From positions 124,001 to 188,000 of the forward strand of contig JABYQN010000007.1 in the NCBI GenBank assembly GCA_022606135.1: DNA of 64,000 nt, written 5' to 3'. A model generated the notes under the pieces. That model worked only from the letters and a program-made list of their open reading frames with translations, ran no database searches and was not told the DNA's origin. The position numbers and the translations under genes are program-made. Source of the DNA: Fomes fomentarius (lineage: Eukaryota > Basidiomycota > Agaricomycetes > Polyporales > Polyporaceae). Of the stretch, positions 23,211 to 44,025 are shown in pieces (the first letter of the stretch is position 1; each line of letters opens with the position of its first letter).

Positions 23211-25179
23211 CTATGCATCGCAAGTCTCGCACAGACCCAAACCACAGTCCTCCAGCCATTCATCCTTGCTTCGTCCTTCACCCAGCTTCCACACATTGAT
23301 TCCGTACCTATGGTTCACGCCGTCCAGGCGTGGGACACATGCCACGCCTCCACACCCACCCGTCTTGGCCATCGGGATGAGATAGAATACCTCCTTGACC
23401 CGCGAATGCAGGAGCGCCATGCTGCACATGATACAGGGCTCGTGCGTCGTGAAAAGCGTGAGCGACGTCAGGAGGTAGTGCGCCCCATTGACGACATTCG
23501 TTTGTGCTGCCCTGTCTGACGATCCAGGCGCTGAATTGCTGGGTGGTTGGGAATGTGTCGCCGAGACTTGATCGAGGGAGGGATCAGGAACATCGCCGAT
23601 TGGTATCGGTTGTGGTTGGGGAGATGTTAGGAGCGGAGAGGCGATGTTCGGGATTGAAGTCGACTTGGACGAGGCGCGAAGCTCGCCTACTGCACGGACG
23701 AGATTTATGATGGAATGGCGGAGGGGGTGCGATGCAGACTTGCGGGTGTCATGTGCGCTGATAGGTTCAAGCATACGCGTCGCAACTCTAGTTTCTTCCT
23801 CGTATGGTATGGGAACATAAGCGGCAATTGGCAACTGCCAATCGTTCCGTCAGAACCGTGGACGACCATCCGTCAAGAGAGTGAAATACCTCGCCCTCTT
23901 TTCCTGCTTCCTGCGCCTCCTTCGCGACTTGCTTCATAGCACTGCATGCCCACCGTAACCTCCCCCGCGTCCACGGCTCAGGCTCGAACTTCTTCCGAGG
24001 CGCATATATCGTCGGCCAGAGCGAAGATTTGAGTTTCAGTGATGACATTGTCAGCGCGGCAGTTTTCGGCACCGTGACGACATATGGCGGGGGTAGCAGT
24101 ATGTGTTCAGGTAATGTCGGGATACCGGGGTGCTCGCGGGTCAGGATCAGTACTATGCTCATCTGGTCGTCGTGCTTTCGTATGCGTTTCAGGTGGGCCA
24201 TAGAGGGAGTGTCGAAGCCACTTTGCTTGAGCCATCTACCAAGGTTATTACACGTTAGCTCGGACGTTATTGACGAGAGAGCAACCCATACACACTTGAG
24301 CATAACGGCAGCCAAACGAGGATCGGGGAGATCCACGGCCCAGGCATCTTCTTGAATAAGGTCACACAAACTGTTAAACCATCAAAGAGCACCGCACGTA
24401 CCTTTCCGTACAATATTCATTTCCTCCTCCTCTTCCTCTTCTGGGGTGAGCTTGAGCCTTCTGAATGGCAACTTCTCCTCAGGCACGACTTCACCAGTAT
24501 CGCCGTCGTCAGATGCATCAAATAGCGAGAACAGTGAGTCCAGCGGGTTCGTCATCTCTCCTTCCCCGTCGTCATCACCCTTCATAGCGACAAGGCCGCC
24601 CCATCCATCGTCCGGCTGCTCGTCCGCTGCCTCTACTGCACCATCTGCGGCATCTACAGGGTCGAACCAGAGCTTGTGTCCATAGAATATACAAAGCTCT
24701 TCATCAGGCAAGATCCTGCGAGAGGTAGTGTAGCGGATAGATTCCGTCGCGGGGTCAATGGTGTAGGAGACGTTCGGTCGCTGCGAGTGATTAAACAAGG
24801 AGCCTACCCAGGCGCTTCTGATAAGATGAGCTCGAACCCGACTAGACAAAGCAATGTGCACGCACCGAGTCCCAAGGCGAGTGCCATCCTCCCGTCTCTC
24901 CAGACGAAGGTGTAGTGGTCGAGCACAGTGTGCCTCCCGTGCTCTTCGTATTCCTTCGCATTGAACAGGAGGACAGGGCTGATTTCAATCACGGTCTGTG
25001 CGGGGATCTCGCGGCATGCTAGCAGTCATCTTCCAGTCAATCAGAGAGCGTATGGATTGATATCGCAAGTGCGGCTTACAATATACTCCGCGTCCCTTTC
25101 CTAGAGCATACTCGATACGAAGTCCTGAGCTGTTCAGAATCTGGGGCGCCGTCGGTGTTTGCAACGTTGAGAGCAGCAT
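23211..25179 (-). CDS. SET-domain / Tad3 (tRNA adenosine deaminase subunit) fusion
   Basis: Six exons, 25179-25080, 25018-24866, 24803-24402, 24350-24292, 24225-23890 and 23834-23211; 1674 nt, 557 residues. Residues about 15-150 form a SET domain: GKGRGVY, TVIEISP, LGLGSLFNHSQRPNVSY and EELCIFYGHKLWF. An acidic linker (about 155-215) leads into a Tad3-like part: WAVDLPDPRLA, HLKRIRKHDDQ, then the deaminase fold with zinc ligands His390, Cys484 and Cys487 (HEPCIMC). The catalytic Glu of active deaminases is absent (HPLRHS), as known for Tad3, the non-catalytic partner of Tad2 that makes inosine at the tRNA wobble position. The 51-nt intron 24351-24401 joins the halves in frame; unspliced it hits a stop. 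The 66-nt intron 24226-24291 has no stop and may be retained (579 residues). The SET substrate is unknown. Confidence 0.85.
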
Positions 25180-25454
25180 GCTAGGGTCTGCAGGTCAGTT
25201 TCGAGACCACGAAGGTACTTAAAATAAATGGAAAATGGGCCCGGCACAAGCGCCCAAAAACACGTCGTGACATCATGGGTATCGATCGCGCGACGCATCT
25301 CAGATAGACGTCTCGGAGCACCGTAAGCCGACAAGAGGGATGGAATACATTCGAGACATGATGATATATTCAGAGAACGAATCGATACATTGTGAGTATA
25401 ACAGATTTAGATACTACACATACAAACCCTCCGAATTGAAACCGCGAAAACAGT

Positions 25455-27322
25455 TCACTGTCCTGGGTGCTTGTGCCCACTATCCTGAAAGAAATAATTC
25501 AAAGCCGACCTTTGTTTTTTCTTTAACTCCTTTCCAAACAGTTGCTTCGCAGGCATTTTCCTTGGACGTACAGGTGGAGTAGCGTTTGAGGTAGCACGCC
25601 GCTCCTCGATCCTCGCCATCTTCTCGAAGATCAACGCCAAATCGTCTCCCTGCGGAGGACGCCGGTCCCGACCGGAGTAGAGGAGCCGCGGCGGAGGCGG
25701 CAGTGAGTTACGAAATTGCGGGGCAATCTCTCCGTAGAGGTCGTCGATGTTATGCGGGTCATCGACAGCAGACTGGTCCTGCGAAGTCTCGATTTTCACT
25801 TGTGCTTCCAGCCGGGTTTCCGGCACCGGTTTAGTAGGAAGCTGCTCGTCGACTTCCATGCTGTCCTCGTCCTCTTCCTCTTCCTCTTCCTCGCCCGGGC
25901 CACTGGTCTCTTGAAATCGAACAATGGGTTTCTTGAGGATGAATTTGGCGCGCTGGGGGACGCGAGCGGTTTTCTCTGTGAGGTGGGATAAACTGTACTC
26001 GATGGTCGGCGGAGGCGCAAGCTTGCCCGCGGCGCGCATGTTCGCGATGATCGCACGGATATCTATCATTGGAGGGCGCATGGTCGGCGGCCGAGGGGAT
26101 GACGAGCGAGGGGCAGGGGATACCACCTGTGGAAGCGGAGGATCAGAGGCTGAAGGAGGATTGGCTATCCGAGTGGGGGACGGTTTGGGACTTGGCGGAC
26201 GTATAGGTGCTGTAGGGGGCGAGGGTAGCGTCACCGAATCTCCCGTACTTGATCTTGAACCTCCCGTACCATAACCATGAGTTGCGGCGGGGAGAGAGAA
26301 GGGGGCGGGTCGACTCTGTTCTGACGCACGCTTCTGTTACAGAAAGCAATGAGTGGGTCATCGGAACACATACAGCCGAAGATTCTTACCGCGATTTTGG
26401 TCACAGTTCGGCCTTTGCCCTTCTCTTGCGATTGTGAAGGTGCACTGCTTTGCGCAGCGGCCGACTGCAAAGATGCAGGAGTGCGAGAATAACTAGTGAG
26501 CAAAACTCGTTCCTTCTCCTTTCCCTTATCTGACTTGCCCTGCGTCGGTGCAGGTGCCCCCATGGTTGCAGGTAGAGAAGTAGATTCGATAACTCCTGGC
26601 ACCGGTTGAATAGAAGTGGGAGCCTGCGGTAAGGATCGACGACTTTCGGCTCCACCAGAAAAGTTGACAACAGCAGGAAGTTGGCCCCCATGAGCTTGCC
26701 CTGCAGTCTTCTTCTGAGTGGGAGGTTGAACAAGCTTTGTAGCTAGCTTTGAGACTGGTCTGGGGGGCTCATCCAGGCTCATAACATCATCGTCATCTTC
26801 ATCGTCGATGGTAATGACGGTGGGTGCTATCATGGAGAGAGCTGGCATGGCAGTAGAGCTATTCTGTAACGTCTTGCAGGATATGTCAGACAAAAGATGC
26901 CGGTTGTCAGCAAGCAGTGCCCTACCTGAGGAGCTTTGAGTGCCAGTGTGGGCACAAGAGGCGCACTTCCCTCATTTAGCAGGTCAGGTCGGGAGGACGG
27001 CTCAGTCCTACTTCGTTTGGTACAAGTTCGACATTGCCAACCCCCAAGTCCCGCGTCGCGCTTCCCCTTCTTGTCCGCATCGATACGACCCAAGATCTCT
27101 TCCTCAGTAACGGGAGGTATGTGACATGCTGAGTGCGAATGCTACCAAGTCAGGTTCGACTATGTAGACGGGTGGAAATCAGGGAGACTCACTGTGGTGC
27201 CAGGCGCGTTCGCACTTGCTACAGGAGATGAGAAATGCAGCAGCGGTATCGTGGCTCTTCTTGCATCGAAAGCAAGGAACCTTGGGCGGCGGAACATGGA
27301 GGTCGTGTACGGGCTGGGACAT
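25455..27322 (-). CDS. PHD-finger-like zinc protein
   Basis: Four exons, 27322-27193, 27128-26926, 26872-26390 and 26333-25455; 1695 nt, 564 residues. The N-terminus holds eight ordered ligands, Cys17, Cys20, Cys34, Cys37, His42, Cys45, Cys76 and Cys79, in the C4-H-C3 order of a PHD finger (ISCSKCERAWHH, then GWQCRTC). Splicing of intron 1 creates the HHTCHIPPV part. PHD fingers usually read histone tails, so a chromatin role is likely but inferred. The rest is mostly disordered, with acidic tracts (ITIDDEDDDD; a Glu/Asp run near residue 430) and Pro/Ser stretches. A short ordered C-terminal segment (DDLALIFEKMARIEERRA) ends in a Lys-rich block. It is transcribed away from the phospholipase D gene, with 392 bases between their start codons. 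Confidence 0.8.
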
Positions 27323-27714
27323 CCTGAGACTGAATCCTGCGAGTCTATTGACGTTGACCTGGGTAATGTGTAGGAATCTCCTTTAGCAAGGGGTCAGTCG
27401 GTGAATTTATCTCGTCGAGAGCGCACAGCGAGAGACAGATGAGTAGCGGTCGCGTCAAAGACGTTGATTATTAACGCGTTATTAGAAGTTCAAATTTAGA
27501 AGCATCTGCGTGAAGCGCGCAGTACATACTGCCGCAGTCAAGGGGACACCTGAGTGGGAACAGAAACGTCACCAGTCCAAGTCCGTGCCAAGAGACAAAC
27601 TGCAGTCAGCAGTGGGACAATGGGCGCCTAAGAAGTCGTAGACGTCATACTAGGTCACCGTTACCCCTTCCACTTCATCCACTCTTGACCCCGGTCCATG
27701 TACGCTTGTGCTAC
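27323..27714. other. Divergent promoter region, PHD gene / phospholipase D gene
   Basis: About 390 bases between two start codons on opposite strands. No exon seen. Likely holds both promoters. Confidence 0.5.
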
Positions 27715-30700
27715 ATGGCGTCCATCGCTCAACCTCCCAAGGACCTCTATGACCTTGTCAAACATACCGTCGCGACTCGCGCTCATGAACGGAAAGCGGA
27801 TAACGTTGAACATCCCTCGACCCCTCCACTCGCGGCGCAGCCACCTGTAGTGCGTTCGCCGTCTACGCATGGGGGGATATGGGAGCAAATACTTATCACT
27901 AGACTATCTACAGGACAACTCCATTGCTTTCAACTGCAGCCATGAAGAGCAAGCAGGGGGCGAGAGACCTTGGAAAGACGAGGAGGAGGACCAGGACGAG
28001 CAGGCGCGTCTAGAGAGAAGGGCAGAGGTGCGAGAGCATCCCTCTCTCATGTGCACTTGATTTTCTGATTTGCTTTACAGAAGCGGCCTGATCGGACTGG
28101 GGAACTGAATCATCGTGAGGGTGTACCTTGGAACCAGAGGAAAGAGGTACGTGCGATTTCGATCTCTATATAATCGCCGGTCGTCCATTGCCTTCATCTC
28201 CATGAATTTGTTGATGATACATGTGCATGCCATGCGAGCTATGGCATGGAACCGTATAAGATAAACAATCCTCCACGAGACTCTGAACTCGTTGGCTGCG
28301 ACGTCTTGACCACTGAAGGCACTAGTGCGCACCCGCACACTGACATTCCGTGAATGTCGCGCACCAGGGCACGCAGAATGCTGGTTCTTGTCGTGGTCAT
28401 ACCTCCAAAATTATCAAACGACACATGCACTCAGCCAGAGGGGAATGTGTATAATGCTGCACCTCGCCCTAAGGCTGGGCTGCATGTAGTTCTGTACGTT
28501 GAATATTGCATGCCTCGAACGAAAGAGTGTGCCTGGGGGTTACGAGGTCCAGACCACGGTACAACCGAATTTATTAATGACATGTACTCATGAAATCCAC
28601 CCCCACAGTCAGAGGATGATCGTCAAAAGGACTCTGTGTCCGCGTCACCGAACTCCAAGAAATCTTTCCCGACATCCAAGTCTTCCACTGACGATCCTCA
28701 CTTACGTCGCGGCCTCTCCGTCTCTACATATCGTTCTCCGCCTCCAGGAACTCCACAGCACAGAACGGGTCCTCCACGCTCGATCTCATACAATTACTCC
28801 ATATCCAGCGCACAAGGCCATGGTTTCTCGCCCACGCAGTCCAGGCAAGGAAGCTCGCACATAGAATCGCACAAAGACGAAGATCCAGACAAAACATTCG
28901 ACTTTCCACCAGTGTCCTCCCCTTTCCGCAGCGCGCTCGAGTACGAAAATGCGGAACAACGTGAGCGCGAGCGGTCCATCGCCGAGAAGCACCACAAGCG
29001 GCGCGAGAGTTACTTTCACGACGCGACATGGAACCCCATGAAGTGGCTGACTGAGTCACCCAGAGAGACGCCGCGTGAGGAGCTGCCCGAATTCGATTTC
29101 TCGCAAGCCGCGGGCACGGACAGCGGGCATCGCGCGGCGGGAAGCCAAGACATAGCAGGTCCTCCAGATGCCTCTTCACTTCATTCTCCAAACGCTGCCA
29201 GACTACGACAGTCGCGGTCCATGCCGCACATCCATCGCGAGTCGCGCACTCCAGGGACGCCGAAATGGGGCAGAATCAGGTCACTACTACCCCATATTGC
29301 TGGCCAGTCGAAGGCCGCCCACCCTCCTCCTTCTGCAGTCGTGCCCGCGAACGTGAGCATCACGGACGAGTTGATCACGGGTGGTCTAGCGACGTTGATG
29401 CCCCGTTTGTGGATCGAGCGCGACGAGAGAGGACATCGACGAGTGCCAGCGCTGTTCCACCGCCTGCGCATCCGCGTGAGCGACAGTCTGCACCCGCTCC
29501 ACGGAAACAAGGCAGTTTTCCGGATCGAGTGTGAGTACGCGAACGGCGCGATGAAATGGGTCGTTTACCGCCAGCTGCGCGAGTTCCTTTCCTTGCATAC
29601 GCACTACACGCTATCCAATGCATATAGCCGCAACATTGAGACACTCCCCGAGTTCCCTCTCACAAGTAGGTCTCTCTTCAACTGTCAGACGTTCAGATAC
29701 AGGTAATGACGTTGATACAGCCCTTCCGTACTTCAAGTTCTTGAAGGAACGAGGGAATGATGTAGGGCGTGCTGACTTTGCGCGCTTGCAACGCGAGACC
29801 CTCGAAAACTACTTGATCGGTCTCATTCGTGCTGTGGTTTGTCCAGTCACAAGTCAGTGATCAAAGCTACAACTAAAAAGCACCCAGATGTTTCATCCAA
29901 CCGTGAACCGTATGTCAAACTTCCTAGAATTTGGTGCCCTAACGGTCGCGCTGGCGCAATCTGGAGGAACTCAATACAAGGCCGGTTTCCTCCGTCTTGA
30001 AGGCGTTACTCCTAAGGGAGCCTTTGGTCGACGAGCCGCCGGATGGCGGGAGAAGAAGAAGCAGCGTTGGTGTGCTGTACGCGAGAGTTATCTGGCGGTC
30101 ATGGAGGAGATGGGAGAGGTATGATGGTGTTTAACGCTCGGGAGTATGACTTCACTGATATGGATGTAGTTGACTGTCTGGGACGTCTTCCTCTTCGATC
30201 AAGACTTCGCGATCGAGCGGCCTACGCGCTACTACCGACAAGGCCTGAATCTCTTGCATCTCGACGCACACGAGGATAATCCACAACGTGAAGAAGAGGT
30301 GATGGCGGGTGGTCAGGAGAAGACAAAGCTCGAGGACCAGTCACAGCCGCGTAAACGCGTCACGTCGACAGTCGGGTCTATCAAGAGCTCCATCTCGAAG
30401 TTCCTGCACGTTGGTTCTCACAAACATCACAGTGCACAGGGTCAACATAGCACGTCAGTCAATAACCTGACAGTTGACGGCGTACAAAGGGGGGAAAATC
30501 GTCGCTCACAGGAGTCGACTTCGTCGTCCGCGACCAGTATATCCGGACTATCGGCCCGTGCGCCCACGTTAATGCTCGACCCATCGACGAACACGAATCC
30601 ATTGGCGTTGGACGATCATGACCAGGTGCATGAGCAAGATGGAGAAGCGCAGAGAAATAACAAGCAGGGCAAGAGGAGCTCGAAGGACGTATCCAAGCAT

Positions 30701-33700
30701 GTGTTCTACGTGGTGAACTCACAGACCCGGCTGAAACTAGCTGCGAAGAATGAACGGCAGATGTTGCAGTGGATCGCGGCTTTCGAGAGGGTCGAGAGGG
30801 AGAGTCACTATACGGGCAGGAATCGATTCGACAGTTTCGCGCCTATCAGGTTGAATGTTGCTGCACAATGGCTGGTTGATGGGGTGAGATTTCATGGCAT
30901 AGGATAAGTCTTGGAACGGGGATGATAACCTGACGAGCGATCCAGCGGGATTACTTTTGGAATCTATCACGGGCGATCTTGCTTGCGAGAGAGACTATCC
31001 AAATTCATGACTGGTGGCTGTCACCAGGTATGTCTGTTCTCCTGTCGACTAGTTGTTCATGCAATCTTCCAACCTCCACTAGAATTGCAGATGCGACGAC
31101 CCAACAAGGATAAGTATCGCCTTGACCGCTTGTTAGAGAACAAGGCCAAAGAGGGTGTCAAGATCTATATCATTCTCTAGTGAGTGCATTCGAAATCTGC
31201 TTCGAATCGTCAGCTCATGCTTCTACAGCCAAGAGGTATCAAACAGGACAACTCCTACGGACAGCAAGTGAGTGACGTCTCATTATTATGAGGGCGTATT
31301 TTGATGATATGGACGTAGCTACGCCAAACAGCGCCTGACTTCGTTGCATCCGAACATCATGGTGCAACGCTCGCCTTCGCATTTCCAGACTGGCACGTTC
31401 TACTGGGCGCATGTAGGTTTTCTTCCATCTGAGTCAGATAAAGCTCCTCAATGAACGCGCTTGTAGCATGAGAAGCTCTGTGTTATCGACCAAGCTATCG
31501 CTTTCATGGGTGGCTTAGACCATTGTTTCGGAAGGTAAGACCCTTTGATCTGTTTCCATGAGTCACTCTAAACAGTCGAACAGATGGGATACCCCACAAC
31601 ACGTTCTTATAGATGACCCTGAAGCTGGTCCCGACGGTGCTGAATATATTTGGCCTGGTAAGCAGGCTTTTCAGTGTTGCTGATCGCCGATCGTTCATGT
31701 GGCTGTTCAGGCAAGGACTATAGCAACCCTCGTGTGCTTGACTTCCACAACCTCAACAAGCCGCACGAAGACATGTATGACAGGTCCAAGGTCCCTCGGA
31801 TGCCATGGTGCGTCGTCCTCGGTCTCCATTTTACGCAATTATTGACACTGATCAACGAAGGCACGACGTGTCCATGCAAGTCGTCGGGCAACCCGCTCGT
31901 GACCTAGCGCGACACTTTGTCCAGAGGTGGAATCACCTACTCCGTATCAAGGTTGGTGTGCGCTGGCTCCTTCCAACCATGCGTTTGCTAACGAGCCCTA
32001 ATTAGAATCACTCGCGGGCTATGCCGTTCTTGCTCCCGCCACCTGAGTTCAGACCGGGCGAGCTGGCTGAGATGGGCCTCACTGGGACGTGTGAACTTCA
32101 GATCTGTCGTTCAGCAGGTCCTTGGTCTCTAGGAACTCCTGACAGGATTGAGCATTCGATTCAGAATGCGTATCTCAAGGGTCTGTCTCTTCAAACTTAC
32201 AATAGGCGATCTGTGCTGACATGATATGAGAACAGCAATTCAAATGTCGGAGCACTTCGTGTACATCGAGAACCAGTTTTTTATCACATCGTAGGCCGTC
32301 CGTGTTGGTTGCGCTGTCCATATAATACTCATGCAACCGCAGGACCGTCGTAAACGAGGTCAAGATCGAGAATAGGATCGGCGACGCTATTGTCCATCGA
32401 ATTATCCGTGCGCATCGTGAAGGAACACCGTGGAAGTGCTGTATTGTCATACCTCTTCTTCCCGGTTTCGCCTTCCCTGTGGACCACAGTGATGCAAGCG
32501 CGGTAAGCAAATAAAGGTCTTGTAGTGACAATACGTGCAGCGCTCACGTGTGCCGTGGGCAGATTCGCATCATCCTCGAGTGTCAGAACAGGACCATCAC
32601 CCGGGGACCCAACTCGATATTCGGTCGATTGAGGAAGGAAGGCATCGATGTGCGTCTATCACCCGTTATCTGGCGACGCAGTAATCTCACCTGTACGACC
32701 AGCCGGATGACCATATCACCGTCTTCTCACTTCGCAACTGGGGTAAGCTTCGTGGAGAAGTCCTGACCACAGAGCAGGTCTATATACATGGCAAGGTCGG
32801 TCGCCCCTGAAAAGGAAAACATTTAGGCTTGGTCCTGACATCAGCCTGTCTAGGTCTGCATTGTGGATGACAGACTCGCCATCATCGGTAGTGCAAACAT
32901 CAACGAGCGATCTCAGCGGGGAGATCGTGACTCCGAGATTGCTGCCATTATTCGCGACACCGACATGCTCGATTGGTAAAGATACTTGGGCATTCAGAAT
33001 AGGATTATGCTAAGGCCCATCCACAGCACGATGGCAGGAAAGCCGTTCAAAGTTGGCCGCTTCGCCCATACGCTTCGTGTCCGCCTTATGAGAGAACACC
33101 TTGGCGTTGATGTTGATAGTCTCTATGAGGAGGACCTTATGGCCGGTGAGCCCAACAAAGAAGCTTATGAACAGGAACTTTGGGACCCCGAGGACGAACA
33201 GCAGTTCGGTACGGAGGGAGGGGTGATGCGCGTGAAGAAGCACCAGCGGCACAACGCTGCGGGACAACTGATGCATGACACGTTGGATGAAGTCGTCCAA
33301 GGTAGGTCAAGTACTAGCTTTCAATGCCGAGTGTTGAAACGTTGACCCGTTGCTTTTCAGCTATCCACGCTTCTAGCGACGTCGGTGCAATAAATGCAAC
33401 CAAATTACTTCGTAAGGTTGGTATCAAGAGCAAAGACGTTGATCCAACAGCGGGCGAAGAGTATCTCGATGAGGAGCGTAAGATGTACTCACGCTCCGGG
33501 GAGAAGAAGCCGGGTTTCCCAAGCTCGATCGTTCCGACCCTTGAGGAGCAGATCGTTATAGAAAAACGCCCGAGGCAGCCCGCTGTAGGTTCGCCGATTG
33601 TGGAAGAAGTGGAGGAGCAGAACGGATCCCCGCCGCAACCCAATGGTCACGCGCAGGAGAATGACAATACGGAGGAAGGGGAGAAGGGGCAGACTGTGCA

Positions 33701-34755
33701 GAACGGATCCGCTGAACACGATGAGAAGCGAGAACCACCCCAGGCGCGGCTCGAAACTGGAGAGTTGTATGGCGCTCCTGCGGATGCGTCCGTCGACGTA
33801 AACCACGATGATCAGCCGCCTCATGCACGGTCTGGCAAGAACGATGCGGATGAGGATGAGGAGAAGACCCCCGGTGCACGCTCTGTGCTTCGGAAGCATC
33901 TGGCGGCGAAGCTGGGAAATAAGCAGTGGCAGCTCCCAATCCCTACACCTCAAGTCGACCCTTACGGTTTCGAGGACCCAATCTGCGATGCCTTCTGGAA
34001 GGACGTATGGCTCACATCTGCGGCACACAATGTCAGCGTGACGCACACTAGTCAGATTCAGTTTGGGAGGCTAACGTTCATTGTCATGCAGACCGAGATT
34101 TTCCGCAAGGTCTTCCATGCGATTCCGGACGACCTTGTCACGACTTGGAAGCAGTACAAGGAATTTGTTGTGCACCACGAGCGGCTCAATAAACCTGTAC
34201 GCGTGTCCTTCGCTCTTGGTCTTATATCTCTGACGCCTAGCACAGGTCAAGGATCATGATCCGTCCGAGCCTCCCCTTGCACGCATGCCCTCAGAAGCTG
34301 CGGATCAAGAGGCGCCCGGACAAGCTCGAATCGCTGATCACTACGCGAATGCCTCTCAGGATGCTCTGGCACGAGAAAAGGAGCATGCTGACGATGAGGA
34401 CTCACGGAGCACTCCTCTTCCCCCCGAGAGTCCGACCCCTCCGAAGGAGAAGGAAAGGGAGAAGCGGGCGACGTCGAAGGGGCCCAAGCCCTTTGATCAA
34501 TCAGAGAGGGAGGAGATGGAAGCTTTACTGCGAGAGCTACGCGGACATCTAGGTATGTTACTCCGACTCTTCCACTTCGAGTTCGTTGTCCTGAGATGTT
34601 TTGCAGTGTTGTACCCTACACGGTTCCTCGAGGGAGAAGATGTTGCGAATAACTTTTTGTTCCCTTCCGATCGGTGAGTGTTGGTTGAATTGGAAACAGG
34701 TCACCGTCTGACCGCACTACGATGTAGACTGTTGCCGTTGCCCATCTATGACTAA
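27715..34755 (+). CDS. SPO14: Phospholipase D with PX and PH domains
   Basis: 27 exons, about 5217 nt, 1738 residues. It hydrolyses phosphatidylcholine to phosphatidic acid and choline at membranes. Seen: disordered N-terminus; PX-like domain about 395-530; PH domain about 524-781 split by a low-complexity insert; first HKD motif H915-E-K917 to D922 followed by AFMGG; second H1212-G-K1214 to D1219 followed by [12 protein letters not shown]-terminus [11 protein letters not shown] restored by the last 28-nt exon. Main exons: 28609-29665, 29888-30118, 30170-30883, 33027-33301, 33361-34031, 34092-34196, 34246-34552, 34728-34755; many between 31083 and 32975 are 39-175 nt. The N-terminal exons 27715-27846, 27914-28027 and 28081-28146, and a 462-nt intron after them, are less certain. 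Matches fungal Spo14/Pld1. Confidence 0.92.
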
Positions 34756-35104
34756 CGCGACATATACACTACACCTAATTGCTACTGTAGATATCGAACT
34801 GAACACTGTCTCTCCTTGAGCTTGATGTACATTACGGACAATCAATATGCGGTAGGAGCTCTGGACATCTGCATCTATCTCCTGCATAGGTTGTAGTGGT
34901 TCCACGTTCAGCGGCCGTAAAGGCAATAAGGATGTTTGTTCAGAGAGGTCGTTAGATTATTTTTCTCTCTCAGTGGTTGTGGTCCTTGTGGAGACCTCAA
35001 ATTGTTTGCTCCGACTTTTCGGGGCAAGGCACGTGACAAACGCGCGTCAAGCGTGACCAGCGCGCTTACAGATCTACTTGACACCTTGTCTCTCGTCCAC
35101 GACG
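34756..35104. other. Tandem intergenic spacer between phospholipase D and PRP8
   Basis: About 350 bases holding the 3' end of the phospholipase D gene and the PRP8 promoter. No coding exon or RNA gene seen. Confidence 0.5.
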
Positions 35105-43407
<8,303 letters not shown>

Positions 43408-44025
43408 AAGTTACTTAGGGATGGTTGTATCACATGTATTGTACTCGTATCACGACTTGTAATGTTTGTTTGTTGCTGGAGCTGGGTGCCTGGATGTTCA
43501 CAGGCAGGTGGCGACCAACTCTAAGCTCAGTGCGGGGTTTGACTTGGATTGCTATGCCTACCTTGCCCACGCAGTTGATTCTCTGTTTGACCAGACTCTA
43601 GTACTTATGCGCGGCGTCATGCACCCGCGAGATTACAGGCACGACGCGCCGGACAGGGAAATGAGCGGCGAGGACCAAAATTGAATAGACGCTAAGCGGA
43701 AGTATCTAGCTGGGCAGATCTGACTGGCTGAGTGCGCTGAACGCTGTCACTTGGTCCTCACCACCGTTCTCAACGTCGTCCGCGACGAGCTCGGGCCCCG
43801 TCCACGGTGCAGGGGACGACGCGTCCGAGCGACGATGCTTCTTGCGCAGGTCAGTAACTTCATAGCCTTCTATCAGAGCACCCCCTCCGCGCTTCGTGAT
43901 GAGCACCGTGCTGACACAAGAATATCTCTTTCTGCCTTGTCCCCTCCCCTCATGCATCTCCACCCTCGTCGACGCCCTCGACGCCCGCCACGACTTAGAC
44001 TGCTTCTTCCTCATACGGTTCTTCC
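43408..44025. other. Intergenic region
   Basis: About 620 bases downstream of PRP8 and upstream of the PH-like gene. Only short frames in either strand; the minus-strand frame 43706-44089 has no family features. No repeat or RNA gene seen. Confidence 0.5.

Noticed and set aside
34674..34677. Phospholipase D ending at the stop at 34677
   Set aside because: The stop overlaps a GTGAGT donor; splicing to 34728 yields the conserved LLPLPIYD ending.
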